Below, piece after piece: positions 1 through 12,079 of a DNA stretch of 64,000 bases (its first letter is position 1; every line of letters starts with the position of its first letter). Origin of the DNA: Aquanectria penicillioides (taxonomy: Eukaryota; Ascomycota; Sordariomycetes; Hypocreales; Nectriaceae); NCBI GenBank assembly GCA_003415625.1, contig PYIU01000003.1, forward strand, positions 5,394,001 through 5,458,000, written 5' to 3'. Position numbers and translations under genes: made by a program. The notes below the pieces were generated by a model, which was not told where the DNA came from, searched no databases, and was given only the letters and a program-made list of their open reading frames with translations.

Positions 1-313
1 GGTTGCTAACAACGACAATGCGTCTCCACCTTTGGGTAGAGCAGAGGAGGCGACAAGCACTGAGTCAAAAAGAGCCACAGAACAGAGTGGTCCTTCAAAA
101 GGAGAGGAACCATACGCTCAACTAATCTACAGGGCCTTCATGAGCCAACCCGAATACTCCATGACATTGCAACAGCTCTATCAGTGGTTTCGGGAAAACA
201 CTGACAAGGCCAAGAGTGAGACAAAAGGTTGGCAGAACAGTATTCGACACAATCTAAGCATGAACGCTGTAAGACACCCCTTTCCCCAAGCCATGTACTT
301 TGTGGATCTTTTT

Positions 314-356
<43 letters not shown>

Positions 357-1329
357 CAGATCGCACGTTTACCTTAGCGGGCTTTGGGGTCTTCATGCAT
401 AAGAGGACAAGGGCCAAGCAGGCAGTGGGATGTTTTGCAGCCCATGGAAGTCAACAGCCGCTGACAGTTTTATCGCGTTGCAGGCATTTACGAAGCGAGA
501 CCTCAAGCAACAATCGCCGCCTGTCACAATTGTTGGCGACCAGGCGTCATTGCCTCCTACACCAGACCCTAAAAGATCGACCGAGTGGGTGTTGGCAGAC
601 TGGGCTGTCCAGAATGGGGTCCAGAGCACTACTCGATACCGCAAGGGTAACCCAACACGCACCAGAGGCAATGGCAACAAGGTGCTGTCCCATGCCATCC
701 AACACGGATTCCAGCACAGCGGTAACCCAATTTCCACCAAGGCAGCGTCTGGTCGCAAGGGCGGCTTCGCTTCGAACAGAGGCAGGATGCGCGGTCGTCA
801 TTACAGGCATGGCCCACCACAAGTGTCACCCGCTGTGGCTGCTGCTGCGGTCGCCGCTGCTACGCAGCAACTCATCCCCATCGGCCACAATCCTATTCGA
901 CAGACAGGTGTGCCAGAGGTATATCCTCACTATGGTGATGGTCAAATGCTTCTTCCCCGCCTCGAGACGCCGCCACAGATTGCTATCAAGCAAGAAGCAA
1001 CATGCTCGCCGCTGACCCCTGAGGCTGCCGCCCCAGGATCGTTTGGATTCATACTACCGGATCCGAGCATTGCATCTCACTGCACCGGCGCTATCTCAGA
1101 CGCCACATACGCCTTCGTGAACGGGGAGCAGGCTCCTCTGTACACAGGGCCGCCTCCATGCCACTTCCCATACGGCCCTGCAGATGTCACTGGTGTCTAC
1201 CCTAGTGAGTGCCGCGAGCTGCCGCCCCAGCCGCCTTCTCAACTCACTGTCGACGGAGCCGGAGCAAGCGGGCACCTATTTGGGACGATTGATGGCGAGC
1301 CCTACGAATGGAACAGTGCTGCACTTTAA
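1..1329 (+). CDS. Forkhead transcription factor, 3' part (5' end outside window)
   Basis: Exons are <1-268 and 484-1329, and the reading frame is open to the left edge, so the N-terminus is missing. The visible 370 residues begin with a winged-helix forkhead domain: YAQLIYRAF helix 1, then the recognition helix with WQNSIRHNLSMN, and after the intron AFTKRDLKQ and the wing segment STEWVLADWAV. Forkhead proteins bind DNA in the nucleus and in fungi often control cell cycle or development. The C-terminal 200 residues are Pro/Ala/Gly rich and look disordered. The 215-nt intron (GTAAGA...GCAG) falls inside the domain just after the SIRHNLSMN signature and carries a (GT)18 tract. Splicing at 268/484 restores a continuous domain in frame. 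The family is clear; which forkhead paralogue this is cannot be decided without the N-terminus. Confidence 0.9.
319..354 (+). repeat. (GT)18 microsatellite inside forkhead intron
   Basis: A perfect run of 18 GT units lies inside the forkhead intron. It is followed directly by TTCAG (ending at 359), which resembles a 3' splice site. Using that site would bring a TAG stop a few codons later. Confidence 0.95.
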
Positions 1330-3560
1330 GGGCCTGGCTACGGATGATCCCCCGGCCGCCACAGAGTCACACTGTTAGTGCCTCTAGTTAGTTGCGTTTT
1401 GAAGGGCATAGACACATGCTGAGACAAGTCGACAACAACAATAGACGGGATGAAAAGCAAAAAGAAAAAAAAAAGGAAATGGGATAAATGAGCACCAAGA
1501 CGAGTCGGACTAGTGTGCGTTCAAAAACATCCATTGTGTGTGGCACTCGACCAGACTGTCGGGTACGATGCGCCCGCAGGACAAGACGAGCTAGCCGATA
1601 ACCAACAAGAACGGAGAATTCTCGCAGATACTGGGCAACCTGGCAGCCTTCACAATGGCACGAGAGGCGATGCGCCAAGACAGGAAGACGCCCGACGCCC
1701 CGCAACTACGGCCGGAGAAGGTCCCATCTGGGGAGGACTCACCAAGACGAAGAAGCAGAATGGCGCCAGGGGGACCAATGGCGCAAGCAAGTTGGTTTGC
1801 GAGGTGGTTCAGCAGGCGAGGCGAGCGCAAAACTAGGAGTTCAGCATGGCGCAGTCTTGTTGGCTCTAACGGACATGGTATTGACAGCTTCTCGGGTCGG
1901 GCATAATCATGCGAAGGCGTCCTTTTTTGACGACTATGACTGTGACTTTTAGGTCATACGGCGGCGCATCATGTTTTTTTTTTTTTTTTTTTCAGGGGGG
2001 GAGCAGGTGGAGGGTAGCACAAAGAGGGAGGGGGGTTGGGTTGATTAGAGCTTTGGGAGTCGACATTGACTACCCAAAATGGAGTAAAAAGGCATTCACA
2101 GCATTTATTCTCATTATTCTTACTATTATTCAGGTAGGGCTTGATTGGGCTCAAGGCTGGAACATGATCATTGGGGGGGGGATTGGGATTCTTGAGGGTT
2201 TTCCTCCTCACTTTGGGAGGGTCTTCTTCTTCTTCTTTTCTTTTCATTTTTTTTCTTCTTTCTTCTTTTTCCTTTTCTGGACGAGGGAGGCTTGGGTTTA
2301 TCTAGACAGGAAGAGGGTCTGGTATCACTGTTTTTATACAGTCACGGAGGGTATCATGGTCGTCGACACTTGGCAACAAAGGAAGCGCGGCGGTCTCCCT
2401 TAAGCGAGTTTGTTCTTCCTTACTGGTTATGCTTTGCCGATGTCTTCTCTTCACAAAACCCTCCTACAATCCATAAACCATATGATAATAATAGCAATAA
2501 GAGCTCTTAACGTCTATTCATATTTTGCTCCTTTTCCTCTTTTTTTTTTTGGGTCCCTTTGGTCCCTCTCTTTCCCTACCCGGCCTCCCAAATCTGGCTT
2601 TCGTCCTCGAGCGAAGCCTTTTTTTTTTCTTTGTCAATGTTGGAGCAAGAAGGTGGCGCCGAAACAACTTGGAGGGCTGGCTGGGCAGTACGCCGGAATG
2701 GGTACCTGACCCGCGCCCACAACGAGACTCGGCAGATCCAATGACCCGGGAGCCAGACCATTTGCACCTAAATGATCGTCATCAGCTGGCAGGGTTCCTT
2801 CTTGGACACTAAACAGAGGGTGCATAGGGAGCCAGTGATATCGCTCTTGGTGCTCTGGGTATGATGGGTGTGCAACGTGGAGCCACCCTCGTAGGTAGTG
2901 GCAATTCATCGATGAGACTATTGTATGATTTTGGTCCTTCCTATTCCCGTCTGGTTCGGGCATGGGCTACAGAACCAGACAGGACAGGGGCAACGTTCGC
3001 TTACATCACAGTACTATTGGGTTCCCTTCCTCTGGGTCAGCTATTGGGCTAATAGGAACAGGCCCCGGAGTTGATGGGACGAGAGGGAATGATGGAGGTG
3101 TTGGTCAGCATGATTTGGAGCACCCATTCTCTCCCACCCTCCCCCAAACGGAGGGAGCAGACGCTTGCGGAGGCCTTGAGCACCTGGCGCTGGGAGACAG
3201 TTTGACAGGGGAAAGCAAGGAGCTGAGCCTGGGCCGGTCACAGTAGCTCCGGACGAGATCTCTGCAATAAGGACGTGGCTGGCAGGGAATACCGGGGGGG
3301 TTTGAGGGCACCGGCAGCTTTCTAAGATGAAACTGGACGAAATGTCGTCTCGGCAGCGCATCATCATTTTCAACCACTGCCGCCCTGTGAGCCTCCCTAA
3401 GTCCTGTAAGGGCTAGCTGGCTATAAACCAGCGAGGAAGAGTGATTGAGCTGCAGAGAGTGTTGCTTGACAGACGGGCAGAGTATAATTAGGAGCTTGAA
3501 TGTCTGTCCATTGATGAGGAGAGGAAGAAGGGCTGAAGACGAAACAGCCACTCTTGAGCG

Positions 3561-3581
3561 GTGTGTGTGTGCGTGCGTGCC

Positions 3582-3623
<42 letters not shown>
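3561..3623. repeat. GT/GC-type dinucleotide microsatellite
   Basis: The run is imperfect at the left (GTGTGTGTGTGCGTGCGTGC) and becomes a pure GT run from about 3584 to 3623. It opens artificial His-Thr repeat ORFs on the minus strand. Confidence 0.95.
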
Positions 3624-3624
<1 letters not shown>

Positions 3625-4015
3625 TGTGCCAGTGCCAGTGTCTGGAGTGCACCTTTAGGTAAACGCATAGGATGGGCCATCGTTGCCCATCGACCTCGCC
3701 TGTCTTGAGAAGCACCAGGGAGTTCTAGCACTGTAGTTGGCGAGCAATGTGGAGTGTTGTCGAAGAATCAACATCATCGGACAATTTAGGACTTTCTTTA
3801 GAGGCTCGCGAAGCGACGAGCATGGACATTTCGCACCTTGTCCCTGCTCTTCACGGATGGCGGCGACCGAGTTGGGGTTGGTGTCGCTCGCTCGCGAGGA
3901 GGTGTGGAGCACGCAACTGGGCTTATGGCTCAGCACACACAATCACCAACTCGGTCCCGGGTTCTTGGGACGAATGCACCAGGCCCAAATATGACTGTGG
4001 CTGAAAGAGGTAAAC

Positions 4016-4051
4016 GGGGGTGGGGGTAAGGGTGAGGGTGAGGGTGAGGGG
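4016..4051 (+). other. G-rich telomere-like tract, potential G-quadruplex
   Basis: The tract has two G5 runs, then GGGTAA, then three GGGTGA units and a closing GGGG. This gives at least six G-runs of three or more separated by 1-3 nt loops, which satisfies the usual G3+N1-7 quadruplex rule on the plus strand. No gene is recognised around it. Confidence 0.75.
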
Positions 4052-4671
4052 CAGGAAGGTTGTAGCTTCTGGCTCACAGTATCCGGGTGTTGGGCAGGCT
4101 GATGGGGAGGAGGAGATGAGAGTGCGAGTGGTGGTTTGGGTGTGGTTGCTCCAGGATGCCTTTGATGACGGGTAACTCTATTCTTCCTCTTCATCGTCCC
4201 AATCATCCCCTTGTCCCTTTGTCTCATTGTCGCCTCGTGGCTGACCCGTGCTGGGCATCGAAATGGATTGCAATGCATCTCATGGCAGGACAGCAACTAA
4301 GGGGTCTTAGTCGGTTGAAAATACACTGCTGCAGACCCTCATTCTGTTTGACAGATAACTGTCCAAATACAACGAGGCACGGCCCGAGCACGTCCAATTA
4401 ATTAACATTGGCTTGAAGGGCTGCAGATGTCCAGCGAGACAGGTCCCATCCAGACTCATTTTGGTCCTAGGTCGATGGAGTCCAGGAGGGGGGGGAAAAG
4501 CAATGGGCGCTTCGTGCAGCACAGTCAACAAACGCGCTATGTATGTACATGTGCCGATTGGCGGCTGGAATCGTAGCGCAGGACGCCACTAGGCATGTAA
4601 GTAGTAGTGCATGCTGTGGTAAACCAAACTGAAGTAAAAGGAAGCAATGTGAAGCGGATGCACGAACGGGC

Positions 4672-4698
4672 AAGCCCTGTGAGCCCTGTGAGCCCTGT
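4672..4698. repeat. 9-bp tandem repeat, three copies
   Basis: The unit (G/A)AGCCCTGT is repeated three times head to tail in non-coding DNA. Confidence 0.85.
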
Positions 4699-7600
4699 GA
4701 GTCAAGCCCGTAAATAATCGGGCCACCCAGGGGCTCCCTGTAATGTCTGCAACCCGGGGAAGACGATGGAGGCATGGGCATAAGCCGGGCGGCGTTGGTT
4801 GATGACGCCGGCGGCGGGCAACTCGCTATCAACCAACGCGATTCTCTCTTCCCTTTGGCCACACCCCCTTCCCATTTCCCATTCCCCCTCTCTCATTTAT
4901 TTCTTATTTTGATTCATTAGTTTCTTTTTCAACCGTCGTGATTCCTGAGTGGCATTCCTTATCCTGCATCAATACGTCGCACTGCCATAATGGCTTCACC
5001 CAACTGAGTTGTGTGATGGGCATGTCGCTGCAGTGACAATAGGAGACTTGGATGCACCAATGGTAGAGTTTCAGGAAGCAGAAGCGTCAACGCGTGAGTA
5101 GAAAGTTTATGAGATGCAGGTTTGGGTTTGGGGATGTGTCATGTGTACAAACGACGATGGTGGAAGTGTATCGAAGATTAGGCTGCATAGAAAGAAAAAA
5201 AAGTAAGTAATGTTTCATTGCTTGCGCAAGGTGGAACTAAATCCCACCCATCAGTAAGACGAGCCATAGGCGTCCCATATTTCAATCATCTTAGTCAGTT
5301 TGGGCATGGTCATCTAGAGAGCATATGGGCTGAGGAAAACTAGAAGCGGTTGGGGGACGACTAACGTAGCGGATCAGCACGCCGCATTTCTGTGGGCCCA
5401 TGAACATCTGTGGAGTATCTGTCGTCTAATTTGGGCCTGGTGGCAGGCGGGGTTACAAATGAAAATGGATGGTGCGGTTGATCTTGTCTGAATCGAGGAG
5501 CAATGCTGGTGCTGATTCGTTGAAATGAGATCCGATGTACGGAGTACTCCGATGCCATATCCCCGGCCTTGTCGCTATCTGGATTCTGGACTGGTCATTA
5601 ATTATCATTACGTGCATGATGACATGCGGAGGTGAAAAGAAAAGGTTAAAGGAATTGGTTTTTTTATTTGAAAAAAAAAAAAAAGAATGTTAACACGACA
5701 GGCAAGAGCGATGCAACAGGGATTTCCCACAAAAGTCTACCGACTTCTGGCTCAAGATGGCCCTGCCTTCCCATCCCTAAACATTGCACAACATGGTCAT
5801 GTTCAGCGACCCTTGCGTTAGAGGAGATTTTCGATCGGATCGATCAACCCGAGATCCAACAACACCCAGGGCGCAGCAGACGTAACATCGCCCCTTGAAG
5901 CCATGCGAGGCTGCGAGGGAGTTGTGGGAGGAGGTAATAGGGCGCGAGAGATCCCATTCTGAATTGTTGAACCTCCCCTTCGCTCGAAGCCTCAGCCAAG
6001 GCTTTTTTCACTTGGCGTCTCCTCGTCCCCCCATTCTCCTCTGCGCTTGGTCTCGTGGTCAAGCTACCTCTTGACGTGTTAGTATGACACTCTAAATCTC
6101 GGGTAGCCGTCCCTATTCGAGAAATAGCACGGCTATCACCAACAGAAAGCGGGCTAAGTGGGCGGGCTAAACGGCTTACGAGACCACCAGGCTGCACGAA
6201 CTCCAATCTGGCCCAGCCCCGCCCGCTCCCTAAACTACCCATGGCTTTCAGCTTGAGCAGATGAATCCGCGGCACCAAACGGAGAGCTCACATCTCAGAC
6301 GCCCCAAAGCGAACGATAGGAAGCTTTACACGGGATGCAGCAGCAAGAAAACGGCTGTGCGCAATACAACGGCCGCGGAACAAATAACGGGGGGTGGAGA
6401 AACGAGAACGGAGCACGGGACGGGGGCGGAGACGGGGACCGGGGACCGGGGAACAACAGCCTGGCCGGCATCTGGCTACCTGCAGGTTTTCGTCTCATCA
6501 CGCCCCCTCCACATTTGCTTTCGACTGCATGTTCCTACTACCGGTACTTACGCAGTAATGTGCTGTACAGTGCTGTGCTGCACATGGGTGGCGCTCTGAT
6601 GGGAGTCAGCCATACCAACAACCCTTGTCTGCATCCTAGCCAAATGAACCTTTCGCCGGACTAGACACACGGCAGCTGTCACATCTCACAGGGTTCATCA
6701 ACCCCCCACCCCCCTTTCAATCGTCTGTCAGCCTACACCTGGGCGCGCGCGCTGCTCGCGGACCAACCCCCCCTCCGTTGATTAAGCGTTGGCCGCCACG
6801 CCAACTATCGAGATACATCGCGATTCCATCTCAACGTAAACCGGGTTCCTGGCCTCTCAGTGGAGACACTAGCATCATTCCCCCCATGGTTCATGAGTGC
6901 ACACCATTCCTTTTGGATGCGCCACCTTTTGGATCACGGTCACCACATTAATAAACCCGCATTGTGGTGAGATGGTGGAAACCGGACAATTTTATCCCTG
7001 ATCCCACTTGATCGAAATCTTGCTTATGTGCACAACCAACCCTATGGGAGAATTTCTTCTCTCTTTGGTGGCCAGGCCCGCGCTCTCTCTGTCTCTCTCT
7101 CTTTCCACCTCTCGCTCCTTTCATTTTGCTGTCAGAGACGTAGAAGAAGAAAAAAAAAATGACCACAGCTATGTATGGAACAGGTCCCGCCACTACGGCA
7201 GCACGGTCCTTTGAGAAAGTACCTGTCTCAAGCCATGCTTCCGACGGGAAATCCGAGCCCGTCAAAATGCTTTCAGACTGACCGAAAATGCATTTTCGCA
7301 CTGGCTTGCTCAAACGAACACGAGCTATCGGGGGCTCCAAACGCGATATCGTGCCGTGTCGTCCCGCACCGGCAACAAACAGCACGATGTTTACCGTCCT
7401 CGGTCCTCCGTGCTCATTCCTTAGTCCTTAGAGAACGATGCAGCCAGCAACAGGCGTCGACACGCATCCTTGTATCAACACCCTTGCTGCAGGGGATACG
7501 CAATGCCACATGTCCGCGTATGAGGTCCCACGTTGGCTATCGTCAAGGAGGGCTTTTGTCCTATCCGACTTGGCACTGCGCTAAACACTTGCTTGGAGCT

Positions 7601-8832
7601 GCCAGCATCGAGGTCCAGCGCCCGACTTCTGCCAGGGATTTACGGAGGGTGGAATATACGATGTCCTTCATTTGCCCATTGTACACAAAGTACGTATCCG
7701 TCCGCCCCAAGGACATGGCTTAAACGAGTTGGGGGGTGGCATTCCCGTACCTGGCTGGTACCCCAACCCTCCTCGAGGCACTCTGGCCAACAACTAGCTC
7801 CCTCAGAAGACGCTTGGAAGACGCCCCAAGCATGTCCATCGTACGATGTTGCAGCCATTAGTCCCATGATGGGGCTGCCCGAAGGCCAATCTAGAGACTC
7901 GTCAGCATAGAGCCAAGCTGCCTCCATCAGCCCCCGGCTGGGGGGGGGGGGTTGGAGATCTATGTACAGGCTCGGCGCCTTCGATCCTAGGGAAAGAATG
8001 AGATGCGCGGCAGATTTGCGGTACATGAAGATCTCACAAAGAAAGAGACTGGGATCCAGGGATCCCTGGCTGGCCTCCTTCATGTCAACCGAGGCGGGGC
8101 ACAATCCGATTTGTGCCATCTCCTGCTGGTACAGACGCGGTTGGCGATAGCCGCTGGTCGGACATGGATTCGGTGCGACGAAGCCAGGAACAGGTGCAGA
8201 TACCTTCAAAGGACCACCGGCAGCCATCTAAACCGTATCGCGACTAGAAAGGATTCCCCATCATGGGGGAGCTGACAGGGATAGTCGCTGATTGAGGCTT
8301 GATGGAGGGCGTGCTGTTGTCAGCTGGTCATTTCTAGAGACCGTTGAGGGTTCTTCTCGATGACAGCTGCGGCAAAAGTGCAACTCGCTCAAGTCTAACA
8401 CAGTGGGAACGCCTATCCGAGAAACAGGTTTCCATTCGGGGCCGGTCCGAGATCAGTTTCCCACGGTTCGTCAACTTGCTCCATGTCCCGTTACAGTCTC
8501 ACAAGCCTTCACTGGTTCGGCGAGTACAGCATACACTATGAAACTGCGCTGCGGCTTTGACGGCACCGTCGAGAGAACACAAGAGACGAACTGGAGCACC
8601 CCAAAGATGCCTTGACGAATATCTGGGCCTCATGTGATCTCTCTAGCTTACGTCTTTCTGCTGTTCCATCCCGCCACGACACCTTGATACTGCTGCTAGT
8701 GAACTGGTTGCGCGCCAATCCATTATAAAAGATATTGGTATAATTCGTCTTCCTCGCTCATCCAACCTGTTTTTTTTTCCTTTTAAAAAAAAAAAGAATA
8801 AATATGGGTTAAAATAATAGTGCTCGTTCCTA

Positions 8833-10503
8833 CTAAAACCGGCGCTTCTTCTTGGCTGGACCAGCAGCCGCTTTCTTCTCTAATTCCCGCTTCAACTCTT
8901 CTCGCTTGCGATCCGCCCTCTCCTGGGACGTTTCCCTCTCTCTAGCTTGTGATGCTTCCTCGTGCTTTACCCCCGGCGCTCGGCTACGGCCTCTAGCTTC
9001 AACCTCTGGTTGTGCTGAGGGGGGAGGCTTGGTCTCCTTCTTCTTTCCAATCATGCCCAGCTTTCTGGGAGCGGGCCGAGAGAGCGGCTGCGTTGATGTC
9101 TCACCAGCATCAGGCGCTGATGTCTCGGGTGGGTTCTGGGTAGACTGCTGGGGCTTCGATCCGCCGATCCGCCCAAGGCCGAGACTTCCCTTCTTCGCAG
9201 TGGACTTGGGAGGAGGTGGTGGCGGAGGGGATGAGGATGGAGGGTGACCGTCGTCTGGGATCGACGCGGTTTCACCATCATCGTCCGCCTCCGATGCTGT
9301 CTCGGAATCATCGGCTTTTTGAACCGCATACTGGGTCTTCGGGGGACTAGATACTGGTGGACTAGGCGAACGAGCCGGAGTTGGCTGCTTTCTTCGGCCA
9401 AGGGCACCCAGACGAGGAGCAGGTTTCCTTGTCTCTTGTTTTGGCGCTTCAGTGGGGACAACTCGAGTGCTTCTGGCTGGCGCCGAAGACTCCAGGTCAT
9501 CTTCATCCTCAGTAGAAGCGTCATCTGGTATCGCTTCTTTCTTTGTAGCCGTCGGTTTCTTGGATGGCGCAAGGTGAGGCGGAGTGGACTGAACCTGAAA
9601 GTCGTCGTCATCATCAATTTCCATGGAGTCTCCTAGAGGTGGCGGCGTCTTGTCCTTTGAGGCTGAGGCTCTTGTCTGAGATGGCCGCTGAGACGACGAT
9701 GCGCCGCCGAACTCGAGCCACCACTGGTCCAGCGTGGAAGGCTCACCAACAATCACTGGGCTCTCGAACTGGAGACCCTCGCCTCCAAACACCTCGTTGA
9801 CCAAGCCTTCTGTGCTGCTTGGGGTGTCCTGGCTCGCTATTCCTTCGGATTTCCATCGCCGGCGGTCGAACGGTGCCAGACCTGGGACTTTTTCCGCTGC
9901 GGTGGCTCTGGAGGCCTTTTTCTTTCCTGAGAGATTGAACACATGCTCCAACCCTGTGCCCATGGCATCAAGTTTATCCAGCAGCTTGTTCAACACGGCA
10001 TCCTTTTGGCCTAAGGTCCGGATCAATGCCTCCATCTCCTGGTGTCTTGTGAGATGAGCCTGGACGAGAGGGAGCACAAGGTCTGTTGCAATGGCAGAAG
10101 CCGGCGACTTCTTCAAGTGCATCGGCCACTTCAAAGGCGACAGTCCCTGAAGGTGACATGTAATTTGCAGCTCAAGTCCATCATCCCCAGCATCCGAGTT
10201 AGATGCCCGGGTTAGGCGAAGCTGAGTTTGTTCGTGCTCGGGGTGAGATGAATCCAAGGCACTTTTGAGGCTGGTTAAAAACTTGGCCATGTTGTCCGGT
10301 GTATCACTTGGATCAATACTAGTGTCCTCGCCCCAGCCCCTAATGCAGATGGCCTTCCGATCGAGGCTCTCGGTCCACATGTTCGCCATGTCGGTTACAT
10401 GAACCGTGTACGCAGACGTGTCTGTATCCATAGATACTAACAAGACAGGCATATCAGGGGAGGAGGGCAGCGGCATCGGCCGCCATGACTTTGTGGGGGA
10501 CAT
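8833..10503 (-). CDS. xlf: XLF/Nej1-type non-homologous end-joining factor
   Basis: Intronless, 556 residues. The N-terminal head (about 1-130) has the XLF pattern: W-x-PMPLP, MPVLLVS, YTVHVTDMANMWTESLD, and RGWGEDTSIDPSDTP. A helical stalk follows (about 140-190, QEMEALIRTLGQKDAVLNKL). The long tail is disordered and Pro/Ser/acidic, and ends in the basic-aromatic AKKKRRF, which resembles the Ku-binding tail of XLF proteins. The known role of the family is to bridge broken DNA ends with Ku and the XRCC4/Lif1-DNA ligase IV complex in the nucleus. The start chosen is the ATG that places the conserved W-x-P motif at residue 7. The gene is divergent from the photolyase gene, so the two share one upstream region. 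The length is greater than vertebrate XLF (about 300) because of the tail, which is usual in filamentous fungi. Confidence 0.87.
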   Translation of the reverse strand: MSPTKSWRPMPLPSSPDMPVLLVSMDTDTSAYTVHVTDMANMWTESLDRKAICIRGWGEDTSIDPSDTPDNMAKFLTSLKSALDSSHPEHEQTQLRLTRASNSDAGDDGLELQITCHLQGLSPLKWPMHLKKSPASAIATDLVLPLVQAHLTRHQEMEALIRTLGQKDAVLNKLLDKLDAMGTGLEHVFNLSGKKKASRATAAEKVPGLAPFDRRRWKSEGIASQDTPSSTEGLVNEVFGGEGLQFESPVIVGEPSTLDQWWLEFGGASSSQRPSQTRASASKDKTPPPLGDSMEIDDDDDFQVQSTPPHLAPSKKPTATKKEAIPDDASTEDEDDLESSAPARSTRVVPTEAPKQETRKPAPRLGALGRRKQPTPARSPSPPVSSPPKTQYAVQKADDSETASEADDDGETASIPDDGHPPSSSPPPPPPPKSTAKKGSLGLGRIGGSKPQQSTQNPPETSAPDAGETSTQPLSRPAPRKLGMIGKKKETKPPPSAQPEVEARGRSRAPGVKHEEASQARERETSQERADRKREELKRELEKKAAAGPAKKKRRF

Positions 10504-12079
10504 GTCCGTGCTGCGGAGATCAGGAAAGCCAGGCGCAGGCGTTCTGAGTAATGAGCCGAGCTAATGGGCACAATCCGTGACGTTGCTCCAGGTGTAGAGC
10601 AGGCCACTGGCCGCAAATTAATGTGTCACGAGAGTGCGCGTAGAGGGTTGCTTGAAACGATATCCGGTTGTCGGAAGAAAGGCCTGAAACTGAGTCCAGG
10701 TACAGAACACTAAACCGGAACGGAGAATATCCAGTTGAAGGTGGAAAAGGCCCCCTTGGGGTTATCACGGCTGTTTCAAACGGGCTAATATGTCAAGGAG
10801 ATAGATGAAGATCCGGAGGTGCAGGTTCCACAAGCCATGTGGATTTCGGACGCCTCGTTGAAAGGAGCAGTTGTTCCAGGCCCACGGCCGTTTGGCGGGT
10901 GGAGTGGAACAGATTCAACGGCAGCTCAGGCGAAGCGGGGGTTTAGGCTGCACAGGGGTTAATGTCGGCAAATGAGTCTTGTAGGACGCTTCACGGCATA
11001 CGTATGTCGAGGAGAGGTCTGTGGTGTTTCTCGAAGCGAGAGAGAACAAGGCACAAGACGTTGGACGTAGGCATCCATGCAGCAACGCGTGAGATTGACG
11101 CGTGGGACGACGGCCAACTTGGGGCCTTGCAGAGGTTTGGTTGGGGGCGACGGTTCTTCGCGGTGGGGCCGGCACCTGGCGACCACTAGCGGCCGCTGTT
11201 TACTGTAGGTCCCTCCCTTGGAGAGGCTTTGTACAGCGTTCGCACCAGCGCAGCAACTCGGTATAAATAAATAAGTAACGGAATATGTTGCATTCGGATG
11301 GTCTACCTGGGCTGGTATTTAAAGCCCTATCGGAAACCCGCTGATACGCACTGCAGCTTTTCAGCTCTGCGACAGTTGTCTAATTTCCATCTACCCCAAA
11401 TGTGGAGAACTCTAGGCCTAAGCGCTCTTGGAGGTGGTCAGCGTCATGGGCCGCCGTGTTCTTGTTCACTCGGGCTTTGCGCCCAGCGCAGCAGAGTGAC
11501 ATGGTAGGCGCAGAAACAATCGGGATCCTTTCTTTTACTTCACTCGAACGAGATGAAAGCACTCGTTCATGACCAACTTTGCCGAAACGACCAGCTGTGT
11601 TTCCTTCTGCCACCACCGTGCCTCCACTACCGCATGTACACAGTAGTAGCAACATGGCATTGAATGAGCGGGAGTCGTCGACCTGCAGGGGCCCTCAGGT
11701 GCTCCAGGCCACTAAGCCGCCCCATCAATCCGCCATCTCAGATCTCGTTGGTATTGAGCCCGATCTTCAGGGACGTCATAGAGCACCTCCCATCGGATCG
11801 CAACAAGCCATGTCATCACCACTACGCGCAAAACAAATAAAATCAATCCCGCTTTTCTCCTTTTCAACCCCGTCTCCCTGTCCTCCAGTGATCCGTCTTC
11901 ATCTTGCATATTTGCCAACCAAGATTTAATGCATGCCATCATTGCGCCTTCCATTGCCAGCACTCGCATCAGCCACGCTGGTTGACAGCCTCAGCTACTC
12001 ATCGCGACCACATCATTTCAATCGTCTAGGCTTGCTCTATCCCTTGGTACATCCCGTTAGCCTCTCACAATTTGCCGCG
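10504..12079. promoter_or_regulatory. Shared upstream region of XLF and photolyase genes
   Basis: Both genes read outward from this 1.6 kb region. Near the photolyase side, GATC-containing sites cluster at 11741 (GATCTCG), 11760 (CCGATCTTC) and 11791 (CATCGGATCG), about 280-340 nt upstream of ATG 12080. GATC-type pairs are the known target of White-collar/BLR blue-light complexes. Light control here is inferred, not shown. An in-frame ATG at 11933 lies within the region. Confidence 0.5.

Larger units (their letters stand above)
1330..8832. other. 7.5 kb region without a convincing gene
   Basis: The region lies between the convergent forkhead and XLF genes. I see no ORF with recognisable domains or persuasive splice structure. 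It holds homopolymer T (1975-1994), a pyrimidine-rich tract (about 2228-2280), a GT microsatellite, a G-rich telomere-like tract and short tandem repeats. One ATG-initiated 195-codon minus-strand ORF (7640-8227) has no recognisable features. Long 3' UTRs or non-coding transcripts are possible but not shown. Confidence 0.6.

Noticed and set aside
32..1015. 327-codon ORF starting in the forkhead domain
   Set aside because: It reads through the intron and its GT repeat, giving a polyVal/Cys stretch, and loses the rest of the forkhead domain.
3105..3731. 208-codon minus-strand ORF with a Thr-His run
   Set aside because: The run is translated GT microsatellite. The flanks have no protein-like features and other frames overlap it.
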